Shown here: in pieces, positions 59,523 to 64,000 of the stretch | Position numbering within the stretch: position 1 is the first letter of the stretch | Layout of the letters: every line of letters starts with the position of its first letter | Source of the DNA: Anisus vortex | Lineage: Eukaryota; Mollusca; Gastropoda; Planorbidae | DNA: 64,000 nt | Direction of reading: 5' to 3' | NCBI GenBank assembly: GCA_949126835.1 | Contig: OX421497.1 | Coordinates: 8,131,320-8,195,319 of the forward strand | Notes under the pieces: generated by a model | What the model saw: the letters and a program-made list of their open reading frames with translations, nothing else | Databases searched by the model: none | Told to the model about the DNA's origin: nothing | Position numbers and translations under genes: made by a program

Positions 59523-62500
59523 TTACTCTTGGCCTATCTCATCATAAGGGCTGGTCACCAGGTCGTTGTTACTCTTATCCACAATTTTTAGGTAATCTTC
59601 ATCAATGCTTTCAGAATCACTGTCTATACTGTGGCTGTCCATTCTGTGGCTGTCCATTCTGTGACTGTCTCTTCTGAGACGGTCCATTCTGGCACGGTCC
59701 AATCTGCGACGGTTCATTCTTTTGCGGTCCAATCTTTGGTGGCCCATTAATTGACGGTCAACTCTCTCGAGGTCCATTCTTCGGCGTTTCATTTTTTGGC
59801 GGTCCAATTTGTGGCGGTCCATTTGTTCTCGGTCCATTCCTTGGCGGTCTATTCTGTGGCGGTCCATTCTCTCCTCATCATTTCTTGCAGACGGTGCTAG
59901 ATCATAAAAAGATCAATGATATTATATACGTTAGTTTTCTAAGGGGTAACTTTATCTTATATTATTATTATCTTATATTATCTTACATGTACTATAAATT
60001 AGATTATTGCACCTTACGATTATCCATGGTCAGAGTCTAGTCTTGTATTTGGATTAGTGTTTTAACTGATGTTAAGTTACTGGCTGTCCTGGTTTGTACA
60101 GGCAACCCATACCATGCCCGGACGCCAATCGAGAAAAAATAGTACTTACTTGCATTTGTTATTGCATATGTAATTAGAATAGCCCCAATTTCAATTGTGC
60201 AAATGGATATTTAATGCTCTATACCGTAGGTTCTCAACGGGGGCGTTATCGCCCCCTCCGGGGGGTGGTGAGAAGCTTTAAGGGGGTGCTGACGTTCCCG
60301 TGGGCGATTGCGGGGCGGTGAAGGGCAAGTAGGCGGTACAAATGTACCCGATATAATTTGAAAACCTCAGTTTTTATAATCGATTCGTTTTTGGATGAAA
60401 TGTGATGTAAATACAAGTGTTGCTAAATATCTGATATCCGCCAAACAGTAGGCCTACATATTATTATACTAATAAGAAATAAGAATCGCAATGACTTTTC
60501 GAAGAAGTATGGTCATTGTGGCCGGCTGGTCGTGTGATTAGTTCACCGGACTGTCAACCGACACGTCGCGCGTTCTATTCCTGTCGCCCTAAAATCTGCA
60601 AATAATGATATTTTTTATCTCAGTTTCACTGAGATGTCCTTTAATGCATTTAAGTCCACCACAAGTGCACTCCCATTATCGTTAAGCGGAATACATACGT
60701 AGTAATCATACAGACTGGGTAGTTATTGTCATGTTTAAAAATATACATATAAATTCTTTAGTCATAATATATTTATATAATTTTCAAATACTTTTTTACA
60801 GTTTGATCATTTCAAAGTTATAAATTGTAAGCCATTTTTTTTGTTGAAGAAAAAAAAAAATTAGAAATATTAGCACAAATGAAACGAGTTAATTATCTCC
60901 CTTTAATTAAACAATGTTTGCACATTTGATTTACTCATTCAGAGCCGGAAAAAGTTGTTGTTTTAATCAAATTTAATCGATAAAAAAACACCTTTTAGAG
61001 GTCTCTCACGTGCCATTTAAATTATTTTTAGACAGCTTTTGTGGAAAGTGGATTTTATGTTAATACCATTTAATTGGCTATCAAAAAAGAAAAATCAAGT
61101 TGCAAATAGTTAAGCGTGATTTTTTAAAGCCTCTTGTTTAGGTAATTTTTTGATCTATTAATTCTTACAATATGTTTTCTTTTCAGTTTTTTAAAGAAAA
61201 TAAATAAGCACTCAAATCTAATCAGCATAAAAAAATTGCGGAAACTATATTGACCCTTTAACTTCATGAAGGGTGGGGGTAGTGGGCGCTAAAAAAAAAA
61301 GGTTGGGGGGCGGTGAGCGGACAAAAATTGTAAAAGGGGGCGGTGAGCCGAAGAAGGGTGAGAACCTATGCTCTATACAATGTAGTTTAGCCTATAAGTA
61401 TAAGCTTAGTCATAATCCTATAAACAATATTTGCATCTCGATTGATACTAAAAAAGGGTTTTTGTTAGACCTAACGTTTTAAAGTTATACTCTTCCAGAG
61501 AAAAAATGATAATCAATTTTTTCTTTTAAAATGCCGATGTTATTGCACTAATTTAAAAATCATTTAGGTTATAAATATCTTTGAGTAGGCCTACTATTAG
61601 TGTATAGTATACTATTAGCATAGTGTAATTCATGGCACTGTGTAAGCATATAGTCTAATAATTAAGCTTATACATCTTCTTGTTTTCATCAAGTACCAAC
61701 CGTTTATATCCATTCTTTGATAAGTAGTTGTATCGTTGAATGTAACATTTAATTGATCATAATTATTATCTCCTGGACGTGGCTTCTTTTTTCTAAGGGT
61801 AAAAAAATAATCAATCATGCAATAAATAAACAACTTTAAAACTGTGAATTAATGGTGTTTTTTTTTGGGTTTTTTTTTTAGTGTGCTAGCGTTACCACTT
61901 CTGTACACTTTACAATATTATTTCCGATGGCAACTAAAACATTGAGAAGGCGTAGTTCCTGTCACCTTCGCCCCCCCCCCCCCCCACCACTTAATCCACC
62001 GTTGCCCAATATTTGGTTTGTCATAAATTTAATCTGATTTAAGTCGAATAAAAATGTCATTGTTTTTTTTTCTAAATCAAGCCCTGTAGATTGCAATACG
62101 TTCAATAGGTCTATGTAATGCACAAACTATAAAGGAATGATGATGATGATGATGATGATGATTTATATAGCGCGCCTATCCATGCTATGTTAGCATGCTC
62201 AGTGCGCTCTGGTTCCACGTTTCAGTTGTGGATGTGCTAAAAACAAAACAAAAAACTATAAGCCTAGTTGAAGAGGAAGGTCTTTAAACTTCTCTTGAAT
62301 GACTCTTTTTTTCTGGAATCCCTCAATGTCTGAGGCAATTTATTCCATAAATAAGGCGCTTTTAGGGCCTATCCTGTTCTCTTTGTACACTAGTCAGCTG
62401 GGCAGAATTGTTGAAAATCATGGAATTTCCCGGAAAACATTTGCCGACGACACAGAACTGTACAAGAGCTTCAAGCCTGATCCTTCTGCTTGCGGTGATG

Positions 62501-63510
62501 CTATTCGGGCTGTGGAAGACTGCTGTCTTACAGTAAAATCATGGATGGCAGCAAACAGACTCAAGTTAAATGATGAAAAGACAGAGGCAATTCTGTGTGG
62601 TTCTAACACCAGCCTCAGAAAGGTCGATATTGAATCAATCAAAGTTGGTGTCTCGGATATCCCCTTGTCCAACACTGGAATATATTGCAATATATAAAGT
62701 TCAATAAACAAGGTCAATTTTAAATTACAAGTCAGTCATAAAATATTGACTTGTAAAAGGGGCAAGGGTGTTAACTCTCAGCAGCAATACGGCCCATTGT
62801 GTTTTGTGTCTTTATGTATCTATGGATCGTGTTTTATAGAAGAACCGCTACTCTTGACTACTTTATTTTTTAAAGCAAGCTAAATTTAACATTTAACTTA
62901 ACGCCTCTAATACGACGACTATTAATTATCGCATACTCACTTTTGATGTTCATAACAGATTCTTCATAACTAGGCCTAATCATGTAGCCTTTGTATACTT
63001 TTGAAATACCATACTATACTAGAAAGTCTCCTTTTAAAAACCCGGACGAGCCGAAGCTCTTGAGTCCGGGGCGTAACGCATTAGAAGTGAGTATAACTCT
63101 GTCGGGGCTCCAGCCACTCCACGGCACGCCAAAGGCGTGGCATGTCATGTAAAATGGAAGGTTCGTCGAGGTTGAAATAAATTGTCAAACACCAGCAAAA
63201 GCTATACTTGAAACAAGCCGAAAACATCATTTAATTAAAGAGTACTGCCGGAAGTAAACCAGAAGTTCACGGACACGATAACCCATGACCTATTGAAAAG
63301 GTCAAGCCTCATTAAGACTGGTCTATAAGGGCATGCAGTATAGCTCGTATTTTACTCACACAAAGACACGGTAGTATTTGTAGCTTACTAAAATGGCAGC
63401 TGAGAGAAACAGCACTGTTGTCACAGCAAGTGATACGGTGGATACCAGCAAGCCATTGGACGAGCCTGTGTTGGTTATTGCTCCATCGATTTTAGCATCA
63501 TATTTATTCG
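59523..63510 (-). CDS. Gene C (5' partial): single-pass membrane protein with ITAM-like repeat tail
   Basis: Three exons on the minus strand: 63510-63360 (T-rich acceptor ending CTCTTAG, donor GTGAGT), 61792-61701 (acceptor ACCCTTAG, donor GTTGGT) and 59896-59523 (acceptor GATCTAG, ends in TAA). Phases 2 and 1 match exactly. The first exon has a short outside stretch, a membrane segment (LLVSTVSLAVTT to SAAILV) and a YKYYR stop-transfer. The second starts KKKPRPG and carries YDQL, then nine residues, then YQRM (a YxxM PI3K-type motif). The third has about 16 pentad-like Asp/Arg/Met units (MDRHR, MDREQ), an acidic Ser/Asp patch, then YLKI, twelve residues and YDEI, which fits the ITAM pattern YxxI-x(6-12)-YxxI. 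The stop follows five residues later (GQE end). AATAAA lies at 59390-59385. The ectodomain is outside the window, so the receptor class (for example MEGF/CED-1-like) is open. Signalling is inferred from motifs only. Confidence 0.65.
59600..59880 (-). repeat. Coding 15-bp tandem repeat (Asp/Arg/Met pentads) in gene C last exon
   Basis: About 16 degenerate copies of a 15-bp unit (plus strand like GGTCCATTCTGTGGC) encode units such as MDRHR, MDREQ, LDRQK and MDSHR. The C-terminal units turn from Asp/Arg to Asp/Ser/His. The frame stays open through all copies. Confidence 0.85.
59975..60175 (-). mobile_element. LINE 3' end fragment in gene C intron
   Basis: GATTATTGCACCTTACGAT, CATGGTCAGAGTCTAGTCTT and ATACCATGCCCGGACGCCA match the 45024 and 22560 family. 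Confidence 0.65.
60225..61370. mobile_element. hAT family AGGTTCTCAACG, copy 3, in gene C intron
   Basis: CGTAGGTTCTCAACGGGGGC to GGTGAGAACCTATG with CTCTATAC on both sides (60217-60224 and 61371-61378). 1,146 bp, no transposase seen. Part of its right half (about 60950-61250) differs from copy 2 and looks like a nested piece. Confidence 0.9.
62116..62350 (-). mobile_element. LINE 3' end with (ATC)n tail
   Basis: The minus strand reads LWNKLPQTLRDSRKK, then after a stop GAGCGCACTGAGCATGCT, GCGCTATATAAAT and (CAT)n. The same end is on the SINE at 2651-2912. Confidence 0.65.
62366..62697 (+). pseudogene. Reverse transcriptase fragment
   Basis: Plus-strand GPILFSLYTSQLGRI, KTFADDTELYKSF (the YADD-type catalytic motif as FADD) and NRLKLNDEKTEAILCG. 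A fragment of a Jockey/CR1-type LINE in gene C intron 1. Confidence 0.85.
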
Positions 63511-63744
63511 CTAAGAGCAAAACAGAAAAAAAAAACATACATTAAATATAGCAACAAAAAAAAAGTGAAGATGCATTGACAAAGGAGAACCGTTTTATTA
63601 CAAATAACGTAAAATACACGTGAATAGCAAACGAGTTTTAAGACCAATGGAGTAGAGTTATGGATAGGGGAGTACGTGTCAGCTTTAACCTTTTCAAGGA
63701 CGACAACTTAATTTTCCAAAAGCTAGAAGTTGATAGCTCTAATA

Positions 63745-64000
63745 TAAACGAGGGGTATGCAACCTACGAAACTCGTGCCAGATTTGGGCACGCGGAGCTA
63801 TTTTCATTGGCACGCGGAAAACCCACAAAAAGGAAACTCAAGTCTCTTCTACAAGAAAATGCAGGATGAATTTTAACCCTTCCCGTACCGACCTACTTCT
63901 ATCTATGCTGCCTTCAGTTCCGCTATATACGCGCCCGGGACTGTAAGGGTTAAGCTGTAGGCACGTTAAATTCTAGAAATTCTACTTTGGCACTCTGTTA
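63745..64000. mobile_element. hAT element, left part, cut by window end
   Basis: GGTATGCAACCTACG start, GGCACGCGG, and near the end GGCACGTTAAATTCTAGAAAT and TTTGGCACTC, the usual body of the CAGGGGTCGGCAACC family. It carries the TTAA element at 63877. Confidence 0.65.
63873..63953. mobile_element. 73-bp TTAA-flanked miniature element, copy 2
   Basis: TTAA at 63873-63876 and 63950-63953. Inside CCCTTCCCGTACCGACC to GGGACTGTAAGGG. Inserted in a hAT element, so younger than it. Confidence 0.8.

Overview
This is a stretch of animal nuclear DNA, most likely from a mollusc and probably a gastropod. It is AT-rich and has no operons. Short exons are bounded by GT/AG splice sites, introns are large, and most of the sequence is transposable elements in many states of decay. 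The gastropod guess rests on the repeat types (tRNA-derived SINEs, hAT elements with 8-bp duplications, LINEs ending in short tandem repeats) and cannot be proved from the window alone.

Three spliced host genes can be built by joining exons whose splice phases fit; all lie on the minus strand. Gene A (13128 to 7094, three exons, about 1,140 aa) is apparently complete. It has a signal-peptide exon, a 3.2-kb exon with about 80 tandem copies of a 10-residue Arg/Asp/Glu-rich unit, and a short last exon. Gene B (56783 to 36314, possibly to 35667; eleven or twelve exons, about 468 or 503 aa) encodes a charged, coiled-coil-rich protein that I do not recognise; an exact RFX X-box about 210 bp upstream points to a ciliary role. 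Gene C (63510 to 59523, three exons, 5' end outside the window) is the C-terminal part of a single-pass membrane protein. Its cytoplasmic tail carries YxxL/I/M motifs, one pair with ITAM spacing, separated by an Asp/Arg/Met-rich repeat.

Most of the rest is mobile DNA. 0-7 kb: LINE 3' end, SINEs, MITEs, an inverted-repeat element. 7-13 kb: gene A, whose intron 1 holds a hAT element with a perfect 8-bp target duplication. 13-26 kb: SINEs, two copies of a hAT family with AGGTTCTCAACG ends, LINE 3' fragments, a P-type MITE. 26.8-33.2 kb: one hAT element whose transposase remnant is interrupted by a LINE nearly complete in coding length but broken by frameshifts and stops. 35.7-57 kb: gene B, whose intron 2 holds a 6.8-kb THAP/P-type transposon; MITEs at 2.4, 19.9 and 46.3 kb share its ends. 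57-64 kb: LINE fragments and gene C, whose introns hold another hAT copy with a perfect duplication. Two 73-bp TTAA-flanked miniature elements lie at 58.9 and 63.9 kb.

No rRNA, true tRNA or CRISPR was seen. The best candidates for something undescribed are gene A (a very large, basic, secreted repeat protein with a dibasic pair in nearly every unit) and gene C (an ITAM-like receptor tail spaced by a polyampholyte repeat).
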